20,815 nt of DNA from a bacterium Ga0077546 (GTDB lineage Bacteria; Cyanobacteriota; Vampirovibrionia; Obscuribacterales; Obscuribacteraceae). Positions within the stretch are counted from its first letter, which is position 1. Each line of letters opens with the position of its first letter. Positions 1-7,332 of the stretch are shown one piece after another. Below the pieces are notes generated by a model, which saw only the letters and a list, made by a program, of their open reading frames with translations, ran no database searches and was not told where the DNA came from. The stretch spans positions 1 through 20,815 of the forward strand of contig LNEX01000545.1 of the NCBI GenBank assembly GCA_001464165.1. The letters run 5' to 3'. The position numbers were made by a program, and so were the translations under genes.

Positions 1-683
1 ATGAAGGATGCGGTGCTGGAGATAACCAAGATCATCCGTTGATCAATCAGCTGCAGATTGCCGCTGCCTTCAAAGAATTGACAGCCCAGGCTGTCTCCCG
101 CCAGACCCGCAATAATTTCGCCAAAGTGATCCAGAAGATCTTGGAGAGCAGCGGCAGGCCAGGGCTCAATCGTGATGAATACAGACTTTCGCGGCGTATA
201 CCGGCCAAGCTAAAACGCCGCGACATGATCAGTGCTGAGCGCGGTACTGACCTTTTCACGCATAGTCAGCATGTGCAAAAAGCAGTTTGGCTACTGCCTG
301 ATGTGAGCGGCTCGATGACCAGTTACTTGCCGTTTGTAGTCGGGCTAATTCAGTCGCTCAAGCGCCATGACATAGATGTGCGGATTGCCTGTTGGTCAGA
401 GCGAGTAAGTATTGTGCCGGTCGAAGAGATGCTGAAAAGTCGTCTGCCAAAAGACCTTGGCGTTGGCACCGATGGCCAAGTGATAGCCAACTTCATCAAT
501 GAGCAAGGCATAAAAGAAGCCGTGATTATCACCGACAACGAAGCGGGAGATATCAGCACAAAGATCAACGGCTTTGTTCATCTTTGCTTAATTGAAGACT
601 CTGCCAAGACTGGGAGCTTTCTCAATGCCCAGGCCGTGCCGCGAGTTCAGATCTATGAGCTTAAGCTCAAGGACCCGGGTTGA
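1..683 (+). CDS. vWA-domain protein, 5'-truncated by the window edge
   Basis: The reading frame (codons from base 3) is open to the left edge, so the N-terminus is missing; the TTG at 39 is only an internal candidate start. The 3' part encodes a von Willebrand factor A fold with a complete MIDAS metal site: DVSGSM (Asp codon at 300), a Thr in GVGTDG, and an Asp in the ITDNEAG strand. A basic segment rich in Arg/Lys (RRIPAKLKRRD) precedes the fold. Proteins of this shape often work with MoxR-type AAA+ ATPases, and vWA proteins are regular members of Ter neighbourhoods; any partner gene would lie outside the window. It is the only complete-looking gene on the plus strand and converges on the minus-strand cluster. 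A hairpin terminator follows 34 bases after the stop. The vWA assignment is firm; the specific role is unknown. Confidence 0.8.
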   Translation, partial: EGCGAGDNQDHPLINQLQIAAAFKELTAQAVSRQTRNNFAKVIQKILESSGRPGLNRDEYRLSRRIPAKLKRRDMISAERGTDLFTHSQHVQKAVWLLPDVSGSMTSYLPFVVGLIQSLKRHDIDVRIACWSERVSIVPVEEMLKSRLPKDLGVGTDGQVIANFINEQGIKEAVIITDNEAGDISTKINGFVHLCLIEDSAKTGSFLNAQAVPRVQIYELKLKDPG

Positions 684-716
684 ACTGGTATTAGAATTGG
701 TGCGGCAATTGAAACA

Positions 717-741
717 GGAGGCTAGGAATTTTCTAGCCTCC
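717..741 (+). terminator. Hairpin terminator after the vWA gene
   Basis: A perfect 9-bp stem (GGAGGCTAG/CTAGCCTCC) with a 7-base AT-rich loop, followed by a moderately T-rich stretch. It lies just past the stop of the plus-strand vWA gene and would end its transcript. Confidence 0.6.
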
Positions 742-920
742 CTGCTCTTTGTCAAATGGCAAAACTAACTCCCAACCTCTCTAAAAAAATGCAAATACAC
801 TATATCTCGTAGTTAACATACCCCAAAAAGCAATGACGCTTAGCTGATTAGACATGATCAGGTGGCGGCCTTCTTTTAATCCTGAAACAGCGGTCAGAAG
901 GCGAAAGAGAAAGCCCCAGT
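742..920. other. Intergenic stretch with no recognisable gene
   Basis: AT-rich DNA between two convergent transcription units. I see no ORF with a ribosome binding site and no RNA gene. It is bounded by one hairpin on each side. Confidence 0.5.
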
Positions 921-950
921 GGGCTGCCCGGAAAACTATCCGAGCAGCCC
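921..950 (-). terminator. Hairpin at the end of the minus-strand cluster
   Basis: An imperfect inverted repeat: GGGCTGC pairs with GCAGCCC, one mismatch follows, then CGGA pairs with TCCG. It lies 23 bases beyond the last minus-strand coding sequence. It has short T runs on both strands, so it could act in both directions between the convergent units. Confidence 0.5.
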
Positions 951-972
951 TTTAGAGCAGAAGTGTTACTTC

Positions 973-1282
973 TTACTTCTTCGTCGAGGCGATCTTGCCG
1001 GCAAAGAGCATGGTGTCAGTGCCTTCGTTCATCAGGATGGCGAAGAGTGGGTTATTTGCCGGACTCCGTTGCCTTGATCACGTCGACGTTATAGCTTATC
1101 CAGCAGGTTTGATCCCGACATTTGTAGCCTCGACCCCCCTGGCTGTCGTTATCGAAATGCCGCCAGGGTTCTCCGTATTCGGCGCAAATGCCGTTGTTCC
1201 AGACCTTCTTCTCGCTATTGCGAGCGCAATAGCCACCGTAGCCAATCAGTGCCAGTACGACGATGGCGAGGGCGATTGCCAT
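973..1282 (-). pseudogene. Small membrane-anchored Cys-containing protein, apparent frameshift
   Basis: Unrecognised. The frame as it stands stops at 1052 after ...KATESGK. One frame over, coding-like sequence continues without a break (NNPLFAILMNEGTDTMLF, ending ASTKK) to a TAA at 973. Removing one A from the AAA in GGCAAATAAC (about 1055-1058) would join the two into ...ATESGNNPLFAIL... The start chosen is the ATG at 1282, which has a GGAG 7 bases upstream; a GTG at 1354 gives 24 more residues but has no good ribosome binding site. The N-terminus is one hydrophobic helix (MAIALAIVVLALIGYGGY), followed by a Cys-, Trp- and Gly-containing domain (NGICAEYGEPWRHF, GGRGYKC). It could be a real frameshift, a sequencing error, or a 76-residue protein that ends at 1052. 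Confidence 0.55.
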
Positions 1283-1542
1283 GATTTTGCTCCAGGGGCC
1301 AAATAAAGGCCCAGCTGTGGTTGCTGAAGTTGGTGATGCGGTTGGTGAGGGCACTAATGAGCTGGTTGCTTATTTATCGCAATAAGCCCGCACCTCTCAG
1401 TAGTTAGTGACGTTTGTCCATGCGGTCCAAGTAGGACTGCATGGTAGGATTCATCTGATCGATTTGGGATATGATTACACTCTTTGGGAAGGGTTAGAGC
1501 CAGCCGCTCTTGCCATACTGCCTAATTTGGCCGAGCCGTAGA

Positions 1543-1794
1543 TCAGGCTGTATTTTCCGGAGTATAGAACTTGAGCAGCAGCAGAGGCATCAAGTAGAAG
1601 GCCACAGCGGCCGAGTAGCCGAAGAGCTGGTAGCCAAGCCTGCTGCCTAGCACACCGAGGGCGATACCGGTTGCCGCGTAGATCAGTGCAATCAGCCAGA
1701 GCTTCTCTTGCATCGATTTGTACTTGCCCAGGAGGACGAGCCCGAGCAGGAAAATTGCCACGCCAACAACTGCGCCGGTGAGAATGGAGATCAT
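1543..1794 (-). CDS. 83-aa small membrane protein, paralog A
   Basis: Unrecognised. The ATG at 1794 is preferred over the longer ORF because it gives exactly 83 residues, aligns end to end with the neighbouring 83-residue gene, and follows the same leader (AACGAGGCAA, then an A run). Two or three hydrophobic helices are visible: the N-terminal ISILTGAVVGVAIFLLGLV, then the YAATGIALGVLG and YSAAVAFYLMPLLL segments. A short charged loop (KYKSMQEKLW) lies between the first two. It is an integral membrane protein, co-directional with the Ter cluster. A run of nine A residues abuts the start codon, where slippage could occur. No function can be assigned. Confidence 0.7.
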   Translation of the reverse strand: MISILTGAVVGVAIFLLGLVLLGKYKSMQEKLWLIALIYAATGIALGVLGSRLGYQLFGYSAAVAFYLMPLLLLKFYTPENTA

Positions 1795-1956
1795 TTTTTT
1801 TTGCCTCGTTGTCTGGTTTGTCGAATGTTTGCGGTGTAAGTACCGCAGAATTTTTATGTTGCTTGCTTTGTCTGTTTGGTGCGTGTCTAGGCCACCTAGC
1901 GGCGTCAACTGCAACGCCGCCAGAGGCTAGAAATTCGGGCTAATCAGTCGAGAAGA

Positions 1957-2208
1957 TCAGGCTTCGATATCGCTACCAATTAACTTCTGCAGCAGCAGAG
2001 GCGTTAAGTAGAAGGCCACAGCGGCCGTGTAGCCGAAGAGCTGGAAACCAAGCAGGTAGCCCAGCGCAGCGAGGGGGATACCGATTGCTGCGTAGACGAG
2101 ATTGCCCAACCAGAGACTCTCTTGCATCTTCTTGTACTGGCTCAGCTTGAAGATGCAATAAACGGAAACTACCATGCCAACAACTGCGCCGATGAGAATG
2201 GAGAACAT
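1957..2208 (-). CDS. 83-aa small membrane protein, paralog B
   Basis: Unrecognised. This is the tandem paralog of the gene at 1543-1794: same length, same FSILIGAVVG start, a matching YKKMQESLWL loop, and a near-identical FGYTAAVAFYLTPLLL last helix. The start ATG at 2208 follows GAGG by 8 bases in a leader (AACGAGGCAACAAAA) almost identical to that of paralog A, so the duplication included the ribosome binding site. It is an integral membrane protein with two or three helices. It lies between the 233-aa membrane protein and paralog A, probably in the same transcript. Confidence 0.72.
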   Translation of the reverse strand: MFSILIGAVVGMVVSVYCIFKLSQYKKMQESLWLGNLVYAAIGIPLAALGYLLGFQLFGYTAAVAFYLTPLLLQKLIGSDIEA

Positions 2209-2238
2209 TTTTGTTGCCTCGTTGCCTAGTCTGTTGCT

Positions 2239-2940
2239 TCAGTTCTTACTTGAGCCGGTCAGCTCATCGATGTATTTGCTCAGTCCAGCCCAGGTCTCTC
2301 GGCCCCAGCGACTGACCGAGTCAAGCATTACGGAGAGCTTGACCCAGACGCCTTTCGCCCAGATCGGCAGCTGCTGGCGCAGCAGTTTGCCCATACTGGT
2401 CAAGCTCTCCCAGACGCCGTCGAGGTTGACGCTGAGCCATTGCCAAACCGCTCGGGCTGATGGCAGAATCGCCGCCCAGATGTTCAATGTCCAGTGCCAG
2501 AGTCGAACCACTAGGCGAGCGGTGGCGCGGAGGATGTCTCCGGCATGGTTCTCGATCCAGGTCCAGAGCCGGGCGAAGCTGCGCGCCAGAAAGGCCAGCA
2601 GCTTGTGCCAAGACCTGTACAGGGGGCGCAGAAGGAGCAGATAGACGGCCGGGAAGCCATGGCTGTAAGCCAATCCTCCGGCAATCAAGCTGGCCAAGGG
2701 CGCCCAGAAGCCAGCAGAGGGTATAGCGAAAAATGCACCGCTGGCGGTAGCGAAGGCCAGCACGATGCCTGGCACTATCAGCCATGGCTCGGCGCCGTAG
2801 ACTTCCTTGTTCAGAGACTTGGCCGTTCTGAGCCAGATCATGTAGGGCAGCATGACAGCCGCCAGCAAGCCCTTTACGACGATTTCGGTGAGCCGTGACG
2901 GCAGGTTCTTGAAAGACGAGTTGTTGTCTTCGTTACTCAT
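2239..2940 (-). CDS. 233-aa membrane protein with Trp-rich amphipathic tail
   Basis: Unrecognised. A short polar N-terminus is followed by hydrophobic segments at about residues 22-38, 53-74, 78-92 and 97-106. From about 108 to the end there is a long helical region with regularly spaced Trp, Arg and Leu, for example LWTWIENHAGDILR and RLWHWTLNIW, which looks like an amphipathic membrane-surface helix series. AGGA lies 8 bases before the ATG. The gene is downstream of the 68-aa gene and the hairpin at 2960-2986, and upstream of the two 83-aa paralogs. A membrane-scaffold or pore role is possible, but nothing in the sequence proves it. Confidence 0.65.
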   Translation of the reverse strand: MSNEDNNSSFKNLPSRLTEIVVKGLLAAVMLPYMIWLRTAKSLNKEVYGAEPWLIVPGIVLAFATASGAFFAIPSAGFWAPLASLIAGGLAYSHGFPAVYLLLLRPLYRSWHKLLAFLARSFARLWTWIENHAGDILRATARLVVRLWHWTLNIWAAILPSARAVWQWLSVNLDGVWESLTSMGKLLRQQLPIWAKGVWVKLSVMLDSVSRWGRETWAGLSKYIDELTGSSKN

Positions 2941-2959
2941 AGGTTTGGTCCTGAAGTTG

Positions 2960-2986
2960 AATACAACCGCTGCAATCGGTTGTATT
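2960..2986 (-). terminator. Hairpin, copy 1 of a duplicated pair
   Basis: A perfect 10-bp stem (AATACAACCG/CGGTTGTATT) with a 7-base loop. It sits between the 68-aa gene and the 233-aa gene. It is the counterpart of the hairpin at 3347-3373; the third base pair of the stem differs in a compensatory way (T-A here, G-C there). Confidence 0.6.
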
Positions 2987-3046
2987 TGTGGCTGTGAGAG
3001 CTGAGTTGGGGGCAGGAATCAAGGGCAGCTCTTCAGTGTCGAAGTC

Positions 3047-3253
3047 TTACCAGCGGCTGTCGATTTCAGCGTCGTTCATCCTTATGACTGCAGCAGTTAA
3101 CAACACCAGAGTTTGTTCCGGGTTTGCATCTGCATACTGTTTCGTTCCGACTTTGTCGGCGCCGCTAATCACCTCGACAACGAGAGCTTGGCCGAGGCGT
3201 AAAACTCTGCCAGTTTCATTCTCGAATATCGTCTGGTATATCGGTGTGCTCAT
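3047..3253 (-). CDS. 68-aa protein, shortened paralog of the 226-aa protein's C-terminus
   Basis: Function unrecognised. The ATG at 3253 has GGAG 6 bases upstream, so it is probably translated. The end of the protein (ANPEQTLVLLTAAVIRM) weakly matches the last domain of the gene at 3390-4070 (NDPRYVRLLNGGMIMP). Directly after its TAA stop the same frame continues with DFDTEELPLIP, matching the neighbour's terminal VFDIEELPLIPGAN. The stop sits where the neighbour has a Glu codon, so one G-to-T change could have created it. The original TAG position reads TCA here. It is probably a duplicated domain that has been truncated; whether it still works is unknown. Confidence 0.55.
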   Translation of the reverse strand: MSTPIYQTIFENETGRVLRLGQALVVEVISGADKVGTKQYADANPEQTLVLLTAAVIRMNDAEIDSRW

Positions 3254-3346
3254 GTGCTTCTCCGCAGTTCACTTAAGACTTGCGTTGTTTGTCTGGTGTG
3301 GCCGTTCTTAGCCTGATCATGCCCTGGCATGTCAGTCCTGAAATTG

Positions 3347-3373
3347 AAGACAACCGTGCACAACGGTTGTCTT
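3347..3373 (-). terminator. Hairpin, copy 2, after the 226-aa gene
   Basis: A perfect 10-bp stem (AAGACAACCG/CGGTTGTCTT) with a 7-base loop, 17 bases beyond the stop of the 226-aa gene. It is a probable terminator or mRNA 3'-end structure, paired with the similar hairpin at 2960-2986. Confidence 0.6.
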
Positions 3374-3389
3374 TTGGGCTGTGTGAGCG

Positions 3390-4070
3390 CTAGTTAGCGC
3401 CAGGAATCAAGGGCAGCTCTTCGATGTCGAAGACCTCATAGGCGACGGCGCTGACAAAGGGCATGATCATGCCGCCGTTGAGCAGACGCACATAGCGCGG
3501 GTCATTGGTGTAGGCCTCATAGTAGCGACCGGGTTCGAACTCGACGGCCTGGCCGCCAGCGGTGGTGACATTGCCAGACTGACCGGGCTTGAGCACGGCC
3601 ATGCATTTCTTCTCGTCCTTCTTGAGCAGCAGCTTCTCCTTGGCCTGAAGCGCATTGGCCTTGGCGGTGATCACGGCTCGTTCCGCTGCGATTACCGCCA
3701 TCTCGCTGGCAAGTTGAGAGGTGAACGGGCTGAACGCCAATTCGTAGGCACCGGCATAGCGGGCGTCGCTGTCGAGCCTGGCGATGTCGACGTTGCCGAC
3801 GTAAGCATAGGCCTCGCGCAGGGCGGTCAGCCGGGCACCGGAGGCGGTGCTGTCGGCGGTGGTCAGTGCGCTCGCCAATTCGGCAATGGTGGCGAGCAGC
3901 AGCTCCAGGGGCCGGGTGGCGCGTTCGTGCACGGTATAGTGCTGATAGCCCCCAGGCAAGCGGGCTTGAATGGCTGCTTTGGCGGCCGCCAACTGATCCT
4001 GCAAGGCGGGGATGCTGGCTGAGATCTGAGCGGCACTGAGGGTGGTGATGTTGCTGGTGATTTGCGCCAT
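3390..4070 (-). CDS. 226-aa unknown soluble protein
   Basis: Unrecognised. No membrane segment or signal peptide is visible, so it is probably cytoplasmic. Residues 1-110 are Ala/Leu-rich and helical, and contain GGYQHYTVHERATRPLELLL. About 120-150 looks like a coiled-coil (AAERAVITAKANALQAKEKL). The last ~70 residues form a separate, probably beta-rich domain with VLKPGQSGNV, EPGRYYEAY and a terminal EELPLIPGAN; the adjacent 68-aa gene resembles this domain. The start ATG at 4070 has an AGG 8 bases upstream. It follows the 119-aa gene in the same direction and is closed by a hairpin. It seems to belong to the FtsH-linked part of the cluster. Confidence 0.65.
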   Translation of the reverse strand: MAQITSNITTLSAAQISASIPALQDQLAAAKAAIQARLPGGYQHYTVHERATRPLELLLATIAELASALTTADSTASGARLTALREAYAYVGNVDIARLDSDARYAGAYELAFSPFTSQLASEMAVIAAERAVITAKANALQAKEKLLLKKDEKKCMAVLKPGQSGNVTTAGGQAVEFEPGRYYEAYTNDPRYVRLLNGGMIMPFVSAVAYEVFDIEELPLIPGAN

Positions 4071-4158
4071 GATGATGACCTGTGTTAGGTGGTTGGCTAA
4101 AAGTAGTCGGGATGGTTGGAAATTGGTGTGCTTTCTGGGTGTACTAGAAGCAGCTTGG

Positions 4159-4518
4159 CTAGTCAGATTCGACGATCTCGGCGCAGGTGACAGTTACCGC
4201 TCCGTTGACCTCATCCAGTCCGGTGATGGAGAGACAGGGGAACCCCGCGCAGAAGAGGGTCATGCCGATGTCGTTGCTGGTCAGGCTGAAGTCATCGTTG
4301 CTGAAGACTTTACCGAAGATGATTACCTGGCAAAGCAGTCGTGCCCGAAAGGTCGGAGCGAAAGCCCATTGCCGCGGTTTGAGGTTACGCACCAGCACTT
4401 GAGCATGAAAGTGCCTGAGCACAAGTTGCTCTCGCCTGGCGATTGTCAATTCCAGTCCGCTGCATAGCGGTTCGCTTTCTTCCGGCTCTTTGAGCTGGAG
4501 AATATGACGTTGCCACAT
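4159..4518 (-). CDS. 119-aa unknown protein downstream of the FtsH-like protease
   Basis: Unrecognised. The start at 4518 is supported by GGAG 8 bases upstream. The gene follows the FtsH-like protease by 83 bases, with a 12-bp inverted repeat in the gap. No membrane helix or known motif is visible. The N-terminal half is charged and contains GLELTIARREQLVLRHFHAQ; the C-terminal half has several hydrophobic strands (NDIGMTLFCAGFPCLSI, NGAVTVTCAEI). Its position suggests a partner, substrate or regulator of the protease, but this is only inference from order. Confidence 0.6.
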   Translation of the reverse strand: MWQRHILQLKEPEESEPLCSGLELTIARREQLVLRHFHAQVLVRNLKPRQWAFAPTFRARLLCQVIIFGKVFSNDDFSLTSNDIGMTLFCAGFPCLSITGLDEVNGAVTVTCAEIVESD

Positions 4519-4537
4519 ATTTGATTGCTCCGGTGAC

Positions 4538-4584
4538 GACAGTGAGACGAATGCGCCTCTGTTCCGGTGCTACGTCTCACTGTC
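4538..4584 (-). repeat. 12-bp perfect inverted repeat after the FtsH-like gene
   Basis: GACAGTGAGACG and its exact complement CGTCTCACTGTC are separated by 23 bases. The repeat lies between the stop of the protease gene and the ribosome binding site of the 119-aa gene. There is no T tract on the minus strand, so it may be an attenuator, an mRNA-stabilising stem or a protein-binding site rather than a full terminator. Confidence 0.55.
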
Positions 4585-4601
4585 TTGTGTTTGGTGCTGG
4601 C

Positions 4602-7265
4602 TTAAGCGCTGACTGCGTTTTCTTGCCAGATGCGACGGAATTCGTCGCCGGTGAGGGTCTCCTCTTCGAAGAGGGCCTGGGCGCAGGCCTCAATTTGACT
4701 GCGGTGAGCCTCGATCAGGGCATCAGTCTCGGCTTCCATGCGGTCGATCAAGTTGCCCCAGGCCTGGTTGAACTTGTCTAGCAGAATTTCACCTACTCGC
4801 GACATCGGGAAGCCATATTGGTCGAGTGGCAGTGATTTGACACCGAATTCCACGGACATGCCGTAGATGCCTACCATCTGACGCGCCAAGGTGCTGGCCC
4901 GCTCGAAGTCATTGCTGGCCCCGGTGGAGACTTTGCCGAGCAGGACCTTTTCGGCGGCACGACCGGCTAGCATCATCTGCAGTCGGATCTTAAACTGCTC
5001 GTCTGTCCAGTCGTAGCGCTCACCTTCCTCTGGTGAGCTGTCCATCAAGCCCAATGACTTTTCGGTCATGATGATGGTGATGCGGTTGACTGGATCGCCA
5101 CCGCATATGGTGGGAACGGCGCCATGACCACACTCGTGAACGGCTGTTGCCCAGCGCTCCTTGTCGGTGCGCACCCGGCTTTTGATCTGGGTGCCGTAGG
5201 CCATTTTGTCAACGCCTTCGTTGAGGTCGTCGACGGTGATGATCGCCAACTGCTTGTACTCTTCGAACTGGGCGTCGGTGATGTCATCGGTGACGTCGCC
5301 GAACTGACGTTCCACGGCGATGGTGGCAGCATTTTTCAGCGCACCTTCGATCATGGCACCAGAGAAGTCATGGCTGCGGCGGGCCAGGTCATCGATCAGC
5401 TGGGCTTTGGCTGCTTCCTTCTCTTGCTCGCTGCTGCCTTTCAGCACCACATTCAGTTTCTTCAGATAGACGCCGTAGACCTGGGCCCGACCCTTCTTGT
5501 CTGGCAAGGGCACTTTGACCTTGATGTCGAAGCGGCCGGGACGCAGGATAGCGTCGTCGAGGATATCGAGCCGGTTGGTAGCAGCCATGGTCAGTACCAG
5601 TCCATGGTTGCCAAAGCCCTGCATTTCGGTAAGCAGCTGGTTCAGGGTCTGCTCGTACTCCTTGTCGCCGCCGCCGTCACCTTGGCCGCGTTTCTTGGCA
5701 ATGGCGTCGATTTCATCGATGAAGATGATCGAAATGCGCCCTCGACGGCGAGCTTCAGCGCGGGCCTTGGCGTATGCCTCACGCACACGCTTGGCACCAA
5801 CGCCCACGTACATTTCCACAAATTCTGAGCCAGACAGAGCGTCGAAGTGTCCGCCGATTTCGCCAGCCAGGGCTCGGGCCAGAAGGGTTTTGCCTGTGCC
5901 TGGGGGGCCAAAGAGAATTACTCCGGCTGGTACTGGAGCACCGAAGACTTTATAGAGCTTGGGCCTTTGAATTTTCTTAGCCACGACCTTAAGTTCGGTA
6001 ATGGCTTCTTCGCAGCCCGCCACATCATTGAAGGTTTTGCGATCTTCTTCGGCAATTACTGTGCCGGCATTTCTGCCCTGGCCAGCAGCGCGACCACCAG
6101 CACCAACTGTATTCTTGCGGCTCTGGGGTTCTTCCTCTTCCCAGTCGGCCCAGTAGACGGTCATCACTCCGATTACCAGCAGGGTGAGGGTGAGCAGGGT
6201 AACCAAGGCGATGCCGCCAGCCGTGGTGTAGCGGCCACCGTTCAGGTCGGTGTTTCTAGTCGCGGCAACTTCTTTGATGGCGATATTGCGCTTTTGCAGT
6301 TCGGCAACGAAGGCCGAAAATTGCGCTTTGCCCTCTGCTGTATCAGGGAAGAGTGCCGTGCGCTCTGCTGCGTAGGTCTTGCCCGGCGCTGGCGTTGTTG
6401 TCTGGTGTGTCCCTTCAACTGTTTCAGACCCAGGAAGCTTGGGCGGCGGGGTGGCCGTATTGAGCGCGACGTAAACGGCCTGCAACTCTGGCACGACGAT
6501 GGTGCGGTCGAACTCTTGTGGCCGTTTTTGCAGGTGATGTGCGATCTGCCAGGGCTGGATCGCTTGTGCTTGCGGGATTTCGGTCGGGATGGTCAGGTAG
6601 TTCTTGTCGAGATAGACTTTGCCGACCAATGCCACGGCGTTGATTGCCAGCAGGGTGAAGAGAATGGTCGTACTGAAAGCACGGTTGCTAAGCTTGCTGC
6701 GCTTTCTCGTGGCTTCCAGCAGGGCGATCACGCCTTCGCAGAATACCCGGGCGCGACTGGGCTCTTCTTTGTTCTCCCGGCGGAAGAAGAGAAACCAATA
6801 GAAGCCACAGAACAAGCCAATCACGCCGTCGAACCACCAGATAGAAAGACGTTCGCTCAAGCGGGTTTCCAGAACAGCCGGCTTGGTGCTCACTGGAATA
6901 TTGGCTTGCTTGGTTAGCTTGCCAATAACATCGACGTCCACTTGCAGAGCGATCTTGTCCTGCTCGAGGCCGTTGCCGACAGCAACCGCCATCTTAAGTG
7001 TGTCGAAGATGATCACTTCTTCCACTTCTTTCGAGCCGGTGCGCAGTGCTTGTTCCAGCTCCACTGCTTTGAAGGTCTTGCCTTGCCAGGCCAGCGCCGC
7101 GTATTCGTTGGGCAGCACGGACTTCGGTGTTGCCAGGATGGCACCGCTGGCAGTGAGGTAGATGAACAGGCTGGTGAGCACTGCCAGAATGGCGCCGCTC
7201 ACCAGCGACTTGCGAAAGAGCATGCTGGCAAACAGAAGTTTCAGTTGAGCGAGCAATTTCTTCAT
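4602..7265 (-). CDS. FtsH-like membrane AAA+ zinc metalloprotease, 887 aa
   Basis: Predicted ATP-dependent protease of the inner membrane. Visible elements: Walker A GPPGTGKT (453-460), pore loop FVEMYVGVG (482-490), Walker B IIFIDEID (513-520), second region of homology with RPGRFD (575-580), zinc site HECGH (710-714) and the third ligand Asp in STGASND (786). All key residues are present, so it should be active. E. coli FtsH has about 644 residues and two transmembrane helices; here there are four (about 22-44, 142-162, 198-216, 351-372). These enclose two extracytoplasmic segments (about 45-140 and 217-350), so the N-terminal half looks doubled. GGAG lies 7 bases before the ATG. It follows the ATP-grasp gene by 67 bases. 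Housekeeping FtsH is usually not in a Ter cluster, so this is probably a specialised paralog acting on cluster proteins or stress-damaged membrane proteins. Confidence 0.92.
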   Translation of the reverse strand: MKKLLAQLKLLFASMLFRKSLVSGAILAVLTSLFIYLTASGAILATPKSVLPNEYAALAWQGKTFKAVELEQALRTGSKEVEEVIIFDTLKMAVAVGNGLEQDKIALQVDVDVIGKLTKQANIPVSTKPAVLETRLSERLSIWWFDGVIGLFCGFYWFLFFRRENKEEPSRARVFCEGVIALLEATRKRSKLSNRAFSTTILFTLLAINAVALVGKVYLDKNYLTIPTEIPQAQAIQPWQIAHHLQKRPQEFDRTIVVPELQAVYVALNTATPPPKLPGSETVEGTHQTTTPAPGKTYAAERTALFPDTAEGKAQFSAFVAELQKRNIAIKEVAATRNTDLNGGRYTTAGGIALVTLLTLTLLVIGVMTVYWADWEEEEPQSRKNTVGAGGRAAGQGRNAGTVIAEEDRKTFNDVAGCEEAITELKVVAKKIQRPKLYKVFGAPVPAGVILFGPPGTGKTLLARALAGEIGGHFDALSGSEFVEMYVGVGAKRVREAYAKARAEARRRGRISIIFIDEIDAIAKKRGQGDGGGDKEYEQTLNQLLTEMQGFGNHGLVLTMAATNRLDILDDAILRPGRFDIKVKVPLPDKKGRAQVYGVYLKKLNVVLKGSSEQEKEAAKAQLIDDLARRSHDFSGAMIEGALKNAATIAVERQFGDVTDDITDAQFEEYKQLAIITVDDLNEGVDKMAYGTQIKSRVRTDKERWATAVHECGHGAVPTICGGDPVNRITIIMTEKSLGLMDSSPEEGERYDWTDEQFKIRLQMMLAGRAAEKVLLGKVSTGASNDFERASTLARQMVGIYGMSVEFGVKSLPLDQYGFPMSRVGEILLDKFNQAWGNLIDRMEAETDALIEAHRSQIEACAQALFEEETLTGDEFRRIWQENAVSA

Positions 7266-7332
7266 AACTGTTCTCCGAAGAGCTAAAAGGGAGCGACATT
7301 GCTGCCGCTCGTTTGAGAGGGGTGATGGGAGT

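Noticed and set aside
1404..1486. Coding-like tail reading IDQMNPTMQSYLDRMDKRH on the minus strand
   Set aside because: Protein-like, but only about 26 codons between stops, with no ribosome binding site; at most a gene remnant, so not annotated.
5847..6917. 356-codon plus-strand ORF
   Set aside because: Antisense shadow of the FtsH-like gene, which has all the AAA+ and protease motifs.
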